Shown piece after piece: positions 33,849-45,887 of a stretch of 64,000 nucleotides of DNA (the stretch's first letter is position 1; each line of letters opens with the position of its first letter). Where the stretch lies: NCBI GenBank assembly GCA_963556145.1, contig OY744473.1:2480001-2544000 (forward strand), written 5' to 3'. The notes beneath the pieces were generated by a model. The model was not told the origin of the DNA, did no database searches, and saw nothing but the letters and a program-made list of their open reading frames with translations. A program made the translations under genes and the position numbers. The DNA comes from Hygrocybe punicea. Lineage: Eukaryota; Basidiomycota; Agaricomycetes; Agaricales; Hygrophoraceae.

Positions 33849-34374
33849 TTTAATATCATTGAGGACTATTGGGTGGGAAAGTGGGACATTCAAATTTTTC
33901 ACCAGTGGAAAATCATATCGGACATCAAAATTAAAGGAAATCTTCTAGGTGGGAAAGTGGGCCATTAAATATAGGAATGTTATAAATAGATTACATGATG
34001 TCAAACACTTAAGTTCTTATTGTTACTTATTGCCCGAGCACTGATAAGTAAGGGTAACAGTGGTAGTAGTAAATGCCAGGATAAACTGTTGTATAACTGA
34101 CATTCAGTCCACTACAATGTTGGTTGACTATTGATATACAAGTATAGCAGGAACAAGTGTAAATAGGATTGTCCAAGAGATTTGTAGTCTCTTGATCAAA
34201 GGTCCCAACTGCAGACAAATAGTACATTGTCATTAACAGAACAGATCATCCTTGTTATAAATTACACAAACAAATTATTGCAGATTATGTAGAATAAATA
34301 ATGTACATTAAATGATTGAATAGAACCCAGAAGAACTCGTTCATGCCATGCTTGCGATGGCCCACTTCCCCAAG

Positions 34375-34927
34375 TAATATAGCACCACTTACATTGGCAT
34401 GTCATTTGCAATGGCAACGAGATGCCGGGGGTCTAAAAGGGTGGGTCCTTGTCGAAAACGGCGCGGAGAAGTGGTGGTTGGTGGGTAAAAACAGCGGTTT
34501 TGGGGGTTGAGGCCCATGACGGCGACGGGGGTAAACGCGGACATACGGCACGTCATTCGCAATGGCAACGAGATGCTGGGGGTCTGAACGGGTGAGCCGC
34601 TGTCAACAATAGAAGGTTCAGTCTTGTTTCGCAGGGTCAAACATAAACTCACTGAATTGACCTGAACCCATTTTTTTTTCCTCCGGAGACGGCATTTCTA
34701 TATCAATAGCCTACAGAAGAGCGATGGAAGTGAGCCAGAAGTAAATGCATTGGAGTGCAATAGCCTACAGCAGAGCAAGAGATTTGAGCAAGAAGAAAAC
34801 GCGTTGGAGTGCAACGCGACGCGTCAAACATTCAACATGGTCATATATTCCCACGGTTCCCGCAGACAAAAAATTTGTTGTTGGCTGTCCCCTCCGGCGT
34901 CGAATCATCGTTTTCTCGAATCAAACC
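34375..34927. other. GC-rich repeat remnant and gene A upstream region
   Basis: 34390-34640 has two degenerate units of the 'gaaaacgaggggtc' type of repeat found in Y elements. ACGCGT boxes lie at 34799-34804 and 34819-34824, about 105-130 bases before the ATG of gene A. Confidence 0.6.
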
Positions 34928-36552
34928 ATGGCCCGAACGAAAGCAACAGCTAAAAAAGTCACCAGTGGTATCGCACCACGCAGAACTTGCCCCGCCATCA
35001 ATCCCTTCAACGCGGGCAGTCCAACTAATTCTGCCTTCTGATGCCACCATTGCCACGACAACTCCACCCACACTACCCCCCTCCGATGGCAAGAATGAGG
35101 TGTGTTCTAGCTTCCGAAACATCTTTGCCTATAACTGAACAGCTTTCACAGTTTTGTTACCTATGTGTCAATGGTGGAAATCTCCTTATTTGTGAATACT
35201 GTCCCCGAGTAGTCTGTGATCAATGTGTTGCTGTCCACGATCATCCCGCTGCACCGTCTGCACTTTTCATATGTCCTGCCTGCCATGAGTCCCATTTCAA
35301 AGGCACTCCGTACTACGTGAGTCCATTTGTGAGATCCGACAGCTATTAGGCTAATTACGATGCAATCGTTATTTTAGGTGCTCTATACGTTGAATACTCC
35401 TGCCTACATCAACAATTCCCTTGATCCGATGGCCCACCTTCCAGCGGTTTCGTCTCCGGTCCGTATCATGACCAGTTTTCAGATGCACGCTCACTCCGAA
35501 GTGTCCAACGACACCCTTACGATCCTTCACTTCGTCCTGTCAGGGACTCCAAATGCCAGCACGCCCGCTAAAGTCCTCGCGTCGTACATGTCCAGTTTTC
35601 TTAATGAGTCGACTCTCCAGTTCGAAGAGGTGGAATTCGACTTCACCGACCCCGCCGACATCGAACCACATGCAAAGCGTGTTGCAGAACTTTACCATCA
35701 ATTCCAGTATGTGTTATTCATTGCTAATTCACTAAGTTATTTACTCATCTGATTTCATTGATCTGTCAGGTACTGCTCGTCTCGAATGGTAATTTTCGTG
35801 ACCACTCATTCGCATGACGAAACTGGTGACCTTTTCATTGGGCCAAACCTGTGCGCGTCCGTCACCGAGGTGGGTACATACAGCCTTTTGTTGGTTTTTA
35901 TGCTTGGCTGACTTTATACCAAGTTTTTTGAGCTACTGATCCCCCGACGGGTCACGCCTTTTTTCCGTGAGAAGGATGTGACCCCTTGGATGATGTCTTG
36001 TGGTGCGCTGGTCAAAATGCCGGACAGCTACAAGGACCTGGCTGCTGTTGTCAAGCAGTAGGTGGCCCATTAATTGGTTTGACTGGACCTGACATCATCA
36101 TTGAAAGTTTCAAATTCAACAACCTCATCGCCTTTACCGCCATCAAATTTCAGCCTATTTTAACTACCAACTTCATTCTCAGCCTCGCGCAACGGACCCT
36201 CGTGGAAGGCTTTCGATTCGATCTTGCGATGCGTGACATCCTGCCCACAACATTTTCACGTAGTCGACACACGGACGTTGTGTACGTACAATTCACTGAC
36301 GACACGATCAAGGCCACACGATATACATGGTGCCACCCACAAATCCGTCCATGGGGTCAAGAACTGCCTCCCCAATGCCTTAATTGTGGTCGAATTCGAC
36401 CCTGGTCATTTTCTCGCAAGCGGTCAGACGTCCTGGTCACCTGTGCAAACTGTAGGCATAAGTTGAATTTTGTTCAGCCAACTGGAGAACTGATTTGGTT
36501 GGGTGGTGAGATTTTTGGTGGTCGTTGGCTGGTTCGAGATCTCAATTTGTAA
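34928..36552 (+). pseudogene. Gene A: histone-H3-tail-like N-terminus fused to PHD-like finger protein, frameshifted
   Basis: Six exons with the same intron positions as gene B. The ATG at 34928 opens MARTKATAKKVTSGIAPR, identical to the histone H3 tail at 12 of 18 residues after Met. The frame then shifts by one base near 34985 (continuing as LAPPSIPSTRAVQ...PPSDGKNE), so this copy is probably inactive unless the shift is an assembly error. Exon 2 has the finger: FCYLCVNGGNLLICEYCPRV, CDQC, HDH, CPACHE. Later exons encode a conserved alpha/beta region (HAHSEVSNDTLTILHFVLSG, VIFVTTHSHDETGDLFIGP, SCGALVKMPDSY) and a last segment with CHPQIRPWGQELPPQC, CGRI, CANC and LGGEIFGGRWLVRD. I recognise no catalytic residues. 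Role inferred only: chromatin-related. Confidence 0.75.
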
Positions 36553-36702
36553 CACAATAATTTTTTGTTTTTTGTTTTGAATGAATTGATGGATTGAATT
36601 GACTTGTGATGTCAAATGCTATGTAATGAAGTAAAGTGAATACAACAGCACAGTATAAGGTCAAGCTAGTGCTAAAAAAAATATTTGTATCAGGTACATT
36701 TA
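36553..36702. other. Gene A 3' flank
   Basis: AT-rich, nothing recognised. Its last base A borders the element end at 36703. Confidence 0.5.
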
Positions 36703-36880
36703 TTACGAGTCCCTATAAGGGAATCGTTCTATATGGTGGATTCTCAAACTCAGGGTCAGACTCTATTTGCCAAGCCGTGGGAACAATTTTGTGAAACTGT
36801 GGGAACAATTTTGAAGCCCTGGGAATAATTATGAAACCGTGTGACTGGGCAGAGTTGAGTGTGAGAATTTGTTGTCCCAA
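36703..36880 (+). mobile_element. Z: 5' end of a third Helitron type
   Basis: Begins TTACGAGTCCCTATAAGGGA with the same hairpin plan (ending TCGTTC) as the 5' ends of X and Y but a different stem. It contains three imperfect copies of 'ccgtgggaacaattttg' and runs into the 3' truncated end of H2. The right boundary is approximate. Confidence 0.6.
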
Positions 36881-39421
36881 TCAGCAAGAACAATAAGGCA
36901 GCCGGATCACCGAACACATCGAACAATACAAGTTGTTTCATTCTGCTGTTGCAATCAGGACATCTTCTATTGGTTTTTTGTGACAAGGTATCAACCCACT
37001 TCATGGTAGACTCTTTAATGGTGTCATCAGCATGTAACACATAGCCTAGTCTGTCATCAATAGGTTCTTCTGCAAAGTCACATTGAGAACATTCATGTTG
37101 AGAAGAGGCTACAATGTCATTGACTTTAAACAACTCCATAGCCAGATTGGCAACACTGATGCCCACAGTGCCTCTAGGAAAGTCTGTAGGATTCATGTTA
37201 TGCAGTGTAGTTCTAAGGTGATCTCTAAGCTGTTCAAATGCCATATTTTTGTGCAACACCGCGGAAAAACCATGAGACAATGTAGTCAAATGATCATTCA
37301 TGCTTCTGAATACTGTGGACCACTCTGCATGATTGTCTTTCCACAGTTCAAACAGAATGACCAACAATGAGTCATATGCACAGCTGTAGTCATTTCTATC
37401 CCATATCAGTCCAGCTGGACAGTTAATGATCTGTTGCTTGCTTGTTGATCCTTTGTTGACATGGTCTTTGGTGATCCGAGGCCTTTTAGCTACTGGTTCA
37501 TTGTTTGTGTCAAGTGAATGTTTGTGGGTGGAAGCAATAGCAACTGAGCCTTTTGCTGGGACAAATGAAGTTGCAATTACAGCTGCTTTCTGTTTGCCTT
37601 TGCCTTTTTCAACCAATTGCCATGGGCTATCAGGGACTGCATGAGCCAATAGTAATGGATCAGTTGGTGACCATTTAATAGCAGTATCAGTTTTAGCAGG
37701 AACATAGTGAATTCCCTTCCACTGCTGAAAATTTCGAAGCATAACAGAGCGTGTACCAGCATCAATGTGGTCAGGTAAAGCACCTTCATATCTCATCCTT
37801 GTAATCTCATCAAGCAATTCTAGTTCTCTAAATTCTTGTCTAAGATATCCAGAACAACCTCTAGTGATCACTTTAGTGTCAAAGCCTTGAATTATTATGG
37901 TTCCAGCAGCCGAAGCACTTCTAGACAATGAAGAATAATATGACATGTGGTTGAAGCAACTGTTTAAATGCACCACATTGAATGGATGTGTTTTTCCTTG
38001 AGCAGCATGAGCAGTCATTGCAAAGTTAGGAAGCACCCAGACTTGTTGTCTCTCAATGGATTCCTTCAGGTCACTAGGAAATACACACTGAATTGTCTTG
38101 GTGTTTTTTACAATGGGCACTACATTCTCAGGAAGTCCTGGAATCTGGATCAGCTTTGGAGGTTTGTCCAGTTCAACAAACAGGGTGTCAAGTACTCTTT
38201 TGCCATGACTTGCTTTGAGTGACTGCCAGCCAACAACAAATCCCTCTTGTCCTTTTGTAATGCAGAGCTCAGTGGCATCATTGTTGCGAAGCATTACAGG
38301 CATGCCAAGACATAAGGAGAGTTTCCCAGCAAAGTTATCAGTGGCAGCATGTCGCACTTTCCATATCTCTCTTTGTGTATCAAAATCTATGTCACTGGAT
38401 TGATGTACTGCTTTAGATTTGGACTGTGACTTGTTTCTCACACTAGACTCCTTGTCTTTCCCCCATTTGTCAATGGAATAGAAGTTGGTCAAGTTTTGAT
38501 TGGTATCTGACGCAAATCTTTCACATCCAAGCTGGTTGATCTGATCCTTTTGTGAGTGAATGCCACATATGATGGGAACATTTCTAAAATCTTTGGAGGC
38601 AATGTTGGGCTGGTCTGGACGTTTGCCTGCAATTCTGGTTCTCAAAAATTGAATATCCTGTGCTGTACATTTGCCATAACGCATGTTGACAAGGGCAGTT
38701 CTGAACAAGGCATCCTTAGCTGTTTGGGTCCTCTGTCTCATGTTTTCTCTGAGAATTACAACTGTGGTTACTTGATGCCAGAGTGCTTTTCCAATTGCAG
38801 TTTCCTGAGAATGTGTTGTCAAGGCTGATGTGATCTGAGTGCCAACTGTTCCACTGTACAATGGTGCGCCTCCAACTGGTGGTAACTGTGCAAAGTCTCC
38901 AGCAAATATCATGTTGATTCCACCAAATGGGATGTCATGTATGTTCAAAGCTTTAGTGAGTCTAGCACTGATTTTGTAGAGATCATGACAAGACAACATT
39001 GAGACTTCATCAATGAAAATGTAGTCAACTCCTTCTAGTCTCCCTTTGAGCTGAGCAATGCTCATTGCTTCATTTCTATTTGACATGTTTGGATTGATGC
39101 CCAGGAAGTAGTGATAGGTTGAGCCATTTTGTAGAGCTGCAGAAGTACCAGTAGGACCAAGAATAACAAATCTGTGAGACTCATGTACATTGTCAAAGAA
39201 ATCAACAACTGCTTTGATGACTTGTGATTTTCCAGTGCCAGCCATTCCAGCAATATTCATTTTCAACTGGTCACTGCTGGGAGACGAAGTGTGATTTGCA
39301 ATAATCCTAAAGGCTCTTTTCTGCTCAGTGTTCAAGCTGAATTTTCTAACTGTAGCATCAATTAGCTGTTGTCTCTGTGCATTTTCAGCTGTGAAAGTTT
39401 GCATCAAGTATGATTGGTCCA
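36880..39421 (-). pseudogene. H2 Pif1-like helicase and ubiquitin-protease-like region
   Basis: Superfamily 1B helicase. Walker A GMAGTGKS (about 39229-39249), GPTGTSAALQNGST, Walker B YIFIDEVSML (about 38995-39025), FAGDFAQLPPVGG, LRENMRQRT, then QEGFVVGWQS, FAMTAHAAQGKT and YSSLSRSASAAGT. The family unwinds donor DNA during rolling-circle transposition. The C-terminal domain keeps the Cys box (YSCAYDSLLVILFELW) and the CSQCDF...CPDC pair but is cut before the His box; the last about 40 residues of the open frame come from element Z. Upstream it joins in frame with the block at 40766 once X3 is removed. No stop codons in the helicase core, so the truncation and insertions, not point decay, disabled it. 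Confidence 0.85.
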
Positions 39422-40765
39422 CTTGTTTAGTGGGCCAGTGCTGCGCATGGCATGAACGAGTTCTTTTTTTCCCCTCCTCACTTTCATCATAGCAACCTCT
39501 CACCATAGCAACATAAAAATAGAAGAAAAAATCTGCATAGCATGTCTCAACTTCCTCTCCCACTGTCATGTCTTCTTTACTTCATCATTATGCAATACTC
39601 TCAGCCAAAAAAGAGAGCAACACAATACATCAACTGTCAAATACAACTGTCTTTAAACAGTATGATAACAATTGACTTACATTTGCTAAACTCTACTTCT
39701 CCATAACTTTGCTGCACAACAGATGATAATATGAAGACAGCTGTACTTGAGTGGACCAATGTTGCATATGGCATGAACAAAGTCTTGTTTCTATTATTGA
39801 ATTTTTATTTGTATGATTATTACAAACATCAATAAGTGATTTTGCTTGAAATATATAATTAGTATGTAATATATACAGCGATATCACATTGAATTATATG
39901 TTTTAAGTAAAAATATCATTATATCATCTGAGTTACACTAATTTCTGCTTATGGGGCTGATATTTCTATATATAGTAACAGTGGTCACATGTGACTATGA
40001 CTCCTGTGATCACCTTGAAATTTAGGATATATGGTGTAAAATTGCCTTATATAGTTAGACTGGTCACATGTGACTATCACCATTGCGATCAGCAAAAAAT
40101 TTGCTATACAATATCAGAAATTGCCTTATATAGTTAGAGTGGTCACATGTGACTGTCACATCTGACCCGAAATGATAATATTAGGCAGCAGTTCAATTTT
40201 CAGCTGAATCTGATAAGAATTAAGGCCAGGATAAATATTGTGAATATAATTGCATTTGTGTAATGAATATGATGAGCAGTATGTGATTTAGCATATATTA
40301 TGCAAAATTACCATATATGGTTTGACTGGTCACATGTGACTGTTACCATTGCGATCAGCAAAAAATTTGGTATATAATATCAAAAAGTACCTTATATGGT
40401 TAGACTGGTCACATGTGACTGTCACACCTTGCCCGAAATGTTTATATTAGTCAGCAGTTCAATTTTCAGCTAATTCCGATGAGAACTGAAGGGTGTATGA
40501 ATATTTTGAATATAATTGGAAGGTAATTTGTCTTGTGTGAGATATCCCATATTTGGATGCTTATGTAAGCCACTCCAAACATGGCCCCGATTTGATGTTA
40601 CATTCCAGCATAAGAAGTAGAATCATATCTCTTGCCCAAAAAAAATTTCTCTATAGGCGATGCAAAAACATTAATGAATTAATTAATTAATTAATTAATT
40701 ACGAACCTTCACTGAACCAGGTCTGATAAAGAACGAGTCTTTTAATAAATTAAAAGAACTCGTAA
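39422..40765 (-). mobile_element. X3: non-autonomous Helitron-like element, 1344 bp
   Basis: Minus orientation. 5' end TTACGAGT with hairpin at 40765; 3' end ...CACTAAACAAG at 39422. No target duplication; the H2 frame is exact on both sides. Holds five copies of GTCACATGTGAC (39984, 40063, 40142, 40329, 40408). No gene. Confidence 0.9.
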
Positions 40766-41481
40766 CAATCATCACCTCATTTTCATTTGGATCAGTGTAT
40801 GTTTTATGTGAAATAGACTTTGAGTTAGCAGGAATGTGTTGATTGCGCACATCTAGTATTTCTTGCCTCTGTTCTTGAACAAGTTGTTTCCATTGAGTAC
40901 CAGGTTGATTCATTTCAACTTCAAGTGGAGCAGAATTTACTGTAATAGAACCATCTGGACATGGATCAAGCCAACCAATGTTTCTGACAATGTTCTCAGT
41001 GGCATCCATTTGAGCTTTGATCAGTCTACCATGTTGACCAAGTTCAGAATATTTGTTAGTGCCATAATCTGCATTGTTTTTGTCCTGCTCATAATTGTCA
41101 TCTCTAAAGTCATCACCCTTTTGAATGTTGTCATCATCCAAGTGTGAAATCATGTCTGAAGTCATAAATTGAGGACAGGTACCATCTAACACTGCTCCTT
41201 GTCTAAGCTGAGCAGAATAGTCATCTCTAGCATCAAGGCATTCATATCTCAGATTAAAGTTGTCCATAATTTCTAATTGCCTGTCAGTGAATTCATGATC
41301 AGTGAATGCTTCATCCCACGATTCTAGGTTACTTTTGAGGTCATTGCCAGATCTCCATGGTTTGAACAGAGTGAGCATTGTGATGCAATAGTATTCTCTG
41401 TCTCCTCTATCACGTCTGGGCAGTGAACCACCAACAAAGTTTGGAACAACATCCTGCTTCTTTTCACTGAATTCTATGCAG
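40766..41481 (-). pseudogene. H2 pre-helicase region
   Basis: Minus-strand frame with VVPNFVGGSLPRRDRGDREYY, an Asp-rich stretch, LIKAQMDATENIVRNIGW and a Gln-rich part ending NENEVMI. It aligns with 31400-31865 of H1. The first residues in the open frame upstream of 41481 belong to the inserted LTR. Confidence 0.8.
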
Positions 41482-42379
41482 TGTAGAGGGTTGACGTCCC
41501 TCTGAGTCCATATCATCGATATATCACGAATCCGGACCAACCCGATGCCGCCATTCGACTTGCATTCGAACCCGACGTAACCCGACGTGACGTGACGTGA
41601 CGTGACCCGACGTGACCGACGTAACCCGACACATGCCGCTTTGTGACGGCCGCTTTTGGGCTAAATCCGTCAGCCTCAAACGCCTCGGAGTTCCAATTCC
41701 AGGAGATGGATCTCTTCGGACTCAATCCCCGACTTCGGATTTACCTTATTTATGCATCCCCTCGTCCTTTCGGAGATATGTAGGACTTTTCCAATCTTTT
41801 TCATGGATATTCGTTTTCCCCTCCACTTTCCTGTCTTCGTTGCTTTGCAACCCCCCTTTCCACTTCCCCATTCCAGTGTTTCTTTGTAGTTTCTATCGGC
41901 CGAAGTAGACATGTCCGAAAGTAGCTACACACTCATGTACTATAAAAACGGTCCCCGACAACTGTACAAAATAAGATACCCTTAGTCCCCATTTCCCTTC
42001 AGTCAGAATCGCCTTTTAATCCCTTCAAATGCTCGTCCATGTAGACCCTTAGCTTTTTATAGTCCTCTTCGTCGTCTTCATCGTTGTTTCCGTATATTCA
42101 TTCATCGTTTCCGACCCGACCCGACCCGACCCACCGTACCCGACATCGTCGGCATCGTCGGGTTCTTTATTATTTGTCTGTTTTCACTCCGTTCATCGCC
42201 GGCTTCGTCGTTATTAGTCCAGTTTTACGCGGCGGCTTTACTTTTACTAACATTCCCTTCTTTTTACTTCTATTCCCGACACTGATTTATCCAGTCACTT
42301 CTACGCTGACACCCACAGGTTAGGATCTTTATATTATTTCTTTATATAGTTCCGAAGCCACACAGAACCCGCATCTACA
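41482..42379 (+). mobile_element. Solo LTR, 898 bp, in H2
   Basis: Ends TGTAG...CTACA with 4-base duplication GCAG (41478-41481, 42380-42383). The restored codons read ETHCIEF, matching ETHWIEY in H1. TATA box ctataaaaacgg at about 41939. Tandem TGACG steps at 41586-41606. No internal coding region, hence solo. Confidence 0.8.
41936..41951 (+). promoter_or_regulatory. TATA box of the 898-bp LTR
   Basis: gtactataaaaacggt about 440 bases before the LTR 3' end fits a U3 promoter. Confidence 0.5.
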
Positions 42380-42738
42380 GCAGTGTGTTTCATACAATGG
42401 GTGATCTTCCAGGAAAAGCTTGGTATCTTCTTGGACAGACTCAGTGCTATCAGACTCATTATAATTATCCTCTGAATCACATTCTATGAAATTGTCATCA
42501 TCTTTGATGTTAAGATCATCAAATTCTATGCTTAAGTCATTACTGGTAGGTACATTAGATTTCGAAGTTTTTTTGTGAGTTGCAGTTTGTGGCTCAGATT
42601 CCAAGACATCTAACTCATCATCACTGTTTATTTCATCATGAGGTTTTTGAATGTTTCTCTTGACTCTTTCTGCACCCTGCACCCATTCATATAAATTCAT
42701 GTCTTCATAATGAGTTGGTCTGTAAATATAGTCATGCA
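42380..42738 (-). pseudogene. H2 Rep C-terminal linker
   Basis: Minus-strand frame HDYIYRPTHYEDMNLYEWVQ, aligning with HDYMYRPDTYN of H1, then an acidic Asp/Glu/Ser linker ending LEDHPLYETH. It has AGA codons at the point where H1 carries TGA. Confidence 0.8.
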
Positions 42739-43061
42739 CTTGGGGAAGTGGGCCATCACAAGCGTGACATGAACGAGTTCTTCTTGGTTCTATTCAATCA
42801 TTTGATGTCCATTATTTATTCTACATAATCTGCAGTTGTAATGTATAACAAGAATAATCATAGTATATGTGAACATTGTTGGAATTTGGAATCATACATT
42901 CTATGTTATCCTGTTCTGTTAGTAACAATGTACTACTTGTCCTCAGTTGGGGCCTTTGATCAAGGGACTACTAATCTCTTGGACAATATTATTTACACTT
43001 GTTCATGCCATAGTTGTATATCAACAGTCAACCAACATTGGAGTGGACTGAATGTTAGTTA

Positions 43062-44224
43062 TTACGAGTTCTTTTAATTTATTAAAAGACTCGTTCTTTA
43101 TCAGACCTGGTTCAGTGAGGATTCGTAATTAATTAATTAATTGATTAATTAATTAATTGATTAATTAATTAATAAAGTTGATCGCCTATAGACAAAAATT
43201 TTTTGGGCAAGAGATATGATTCTACTTCTGATACCAGAAAATAACACCATGTTGGGGCCATGTGTGGACAAGCTTACATAAGCATCCAAATATGGGTTGC
43301 CTCAGAAAAGACACATTACCTTCAAATTATATTCAAAATATTCGTACTGACTTCAATTCTTATCGGAATCAGCTGAAAATTGAACTGCTGACTAATATAA
43401 CCATTTCGGGCAAGGTGTGACAGTCACATGTGACCAATCTAACCATATAAGGCAATTTCTGATATCATATAGCAAATTTTTTACTGATCGCAATGGTGAT
43501 AGTCACATGTGACCAGTCTAACTATATAAGGTAATTTTACATGATATATGCTAAATTTTGAGGTGATCACAGGAGTCATAGTCACATGTGACCACTGTTA
43601 CTATATATAGAAATATTAGCCGTATAAGCAGAAATCAGTGTAACTCAGATGATATAATGATATTCTTACTCAAAACATATAATTCAATGTGATATTGCTG
43701 TATATATTATATGCTAATTATATATTTCAAGCAAAATCACTCATCGATGTTCGTAATAATCAGACAAATAAAAATCCAATAACAGAAACAAGACTTTGTT
43801 CATGCCAACATTGGCCCACTTAAGCACAGCTGTCTTCATGTTATCATCTGTTGTGCAGCAAGGTTATGGAGAAGTGGGGTTAAGCAAATGTAAGTCAATT
43901 GTTATCATACTGTTTGAAGACAGTTGTATTTGACAGTTGACATGTTGCTCTCTTTTTTGGCTGAGAATATTGTATAATGATGAAGCAAAGAAGACATGAC
44001 AGTGGGAGAGGAGGTCAAGACACGCTATGTAGTTTTATTTTTTCTACTTTTTATGTTGCTATGGTGAGAGGTGGGCTTATTAATATATAATATATGCTAT
44101 ATGTCTTCTATCACATGTAACATGCTTTATGCAATTTAATATTATTATTTACTTCATCATAAAAGTGAGGAGGGGAAAAAAAGAACTCGTTCATGCCATG
44201 CGCAGCACTGGCCCACTAAACAAG
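43062..44224 (+). mobile_element. X1: non-autonomous Helitron-like element, 1163 bp
   Basis: Plus orientation inside Y1: TTACGAGT...CACTAAACAAG between A and T. Three GTCACATGTGAC sites (43423, 43502, 43581). Related throughout to X2 and X3. Confidence 0.9.
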
Positions 44225-44335
44225 TACAACAGTTTATCCTGGCATTTACCACTACCACTGTTACCATTACTTATCAGTGCTCAGGCAATAAGTAACAATA
44301 AGAACTTAAGTGTTTGACATCATGTAATGTATTTA

Positions 44336-45415
44336 CTTGTTTAGTGGGCCAGTGCTGCGCATGGCATGAACGAGTTCTTTTTTCCCTCCTCACTTTCATC
44401 ATAGCAGCCTCTCACCATAGCAACATAAAAAGTAGAAAAAATAAAACTGCACAGCATGTCTCGACCTCCTCTCCCACTGTCATGTCTTCTTTGCTTCATC
44501 ATTATACAATATTCTCAGCCAAAAAAGAGAGCAACATGTCAACTGTCAAATACAACTGTCTTCAAACAGTATGATAAAAATTGACTTACATTTTCTCTAC
44601 CCTACTTCTCCATAACCTTGCTGCACAACAGATGATAACATGAAGACAGCTGTGCTTGAGTGGGCCAATGTTGCATATGGCATGAACAAAGTCTTGTTTT
44701 TGTCATTGGATTTTTATTTGTCTGATTATTACGAACATCGATGAGTGATTTTGCTTGAAATATATAATTAGCATATAATATATACAGCGATATCACATTG
44801 AATTATATGTTTTAAGTAAAAATAACATTATATCATCTGAGTTACACTGATTTCTGCTTATATGGCTGATATTTCCATATATAGTAATAGCGGTCACATG
44901 TGACTATGACTCCTGTGATCACCTCAAAATTTAGCATATATAGTGTAAAATTGCCTTATATGGTTAGACTGGTCACATGTGACTGTCACCATTGTGATCA
45001 GCAAAAAATTTGCTATATAATATCAAAAATTGCCTTATATGGTTAGATTGGTCACATGTCACTATCACACCTGATCCGAAATGATAATATTAGTCAGCAG
45101 TTCAATTTTCAGCTGATTCTGATAAGAATTGAGACCAGTATGAATATTTTGAATATAATTGGAAGGTAATTTGTCTTTTTTGCAACAACCCATATTTGGA
45201 TGCTTATGTAAGCTTGTCCACACATGGCCCCAACTGTATCTGATTTTCCAGTATCAGAAGTAGAATCATATCTCTTGCACAAAAAAATTCTGTCTATAGG
45301 CGATCAACTTTATTAATTAATCAATCAATTAATTAATTAATTAATTAATTACGAACCCTCACTGAACCAGGTCTGATAAAGAACGAGTCTTTTAATAAAT
45401 TAAAAGAACTCGTAA
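44336..45415 (-). mobile_element. X2: non-autonomous Helitron-like element, 1080 bp
   Basis: Minus orientation inside Y1, only about 110 bases from X1. Ends exact; target A/T. GTCACATGTGAC at 44893 and 44972, and a one-mismatch copy near 45051. Confidence 0.9.
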
Positions 45416-45550
45416 TAACATTCCTATATTTAATGGCCCACTTTCCCACCCTGAAGATTTCCTTCAATTTTGATGTCCAATATGAATTTACAAATGGTGA
45501 AAATTTTGAATGTCCCACTTTCCCACCCAATAGTCCTCAATTATCTTAAA

Positions 45551-45887
45551 TTACTGGTTTTGAGCATAAACTGCTAGCACAAGAATTTTATCTTCATATC
45601 TTTTAAAACCATCATCTGACATGATACCAATGTGACCATCTTGCTTACATGTTGCTCCAGTTGTCATACCATCATGATACCAAATTGTGCCATCTTCTGA
45701 TATGAATTGAGATGTAGAGTGATATCCTCCAACATATACAATACCTCTTAGATACAAATTTACTGACTTGTCATTTACATTTACAGTTATTTGATGGCTG
45801 GTAATCATGTTTATGTTGGGATATTCTAATACCAGCAACTCAGGTGTTTTGTATAGTATATGGTATGGATAATTGAAACATTACATA
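45551..45887 (-). pseudogene. Captured C-terminus of the Helitron polyprotein in Y1
   Basis: Minus-strand frame with YLRGIVYVGGYHSTSQFISE and TIWYHDGMTTGATCKQDG, the His-box part of the ubiquitin-protease-like domain. The start of the domain is absent, so it is residual 3'-end sequence kept in cis. Confidence 0.75.

Larger units (their letters stand above)
23774..34374 (+). mobile_element. H1: decayed autonomous Helitron-like element
   Basis: Contains in order an N-terminal repeat/finger region, a HUH Rep, and a helicase remnant with ubiquitin-protease-like domain. Its 3' end (34331-34374) has GAACTCGTTCATGCC, a GCCAT...ATGGC hairpin and terminal CCCCAAG, identical in plan to the Y elements, and is followed by T. 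The 5' terminus is not visible; X0 lies there instead. A 2.66-kb TIR element is nested at 27455-30118. Confidence 0.85.
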
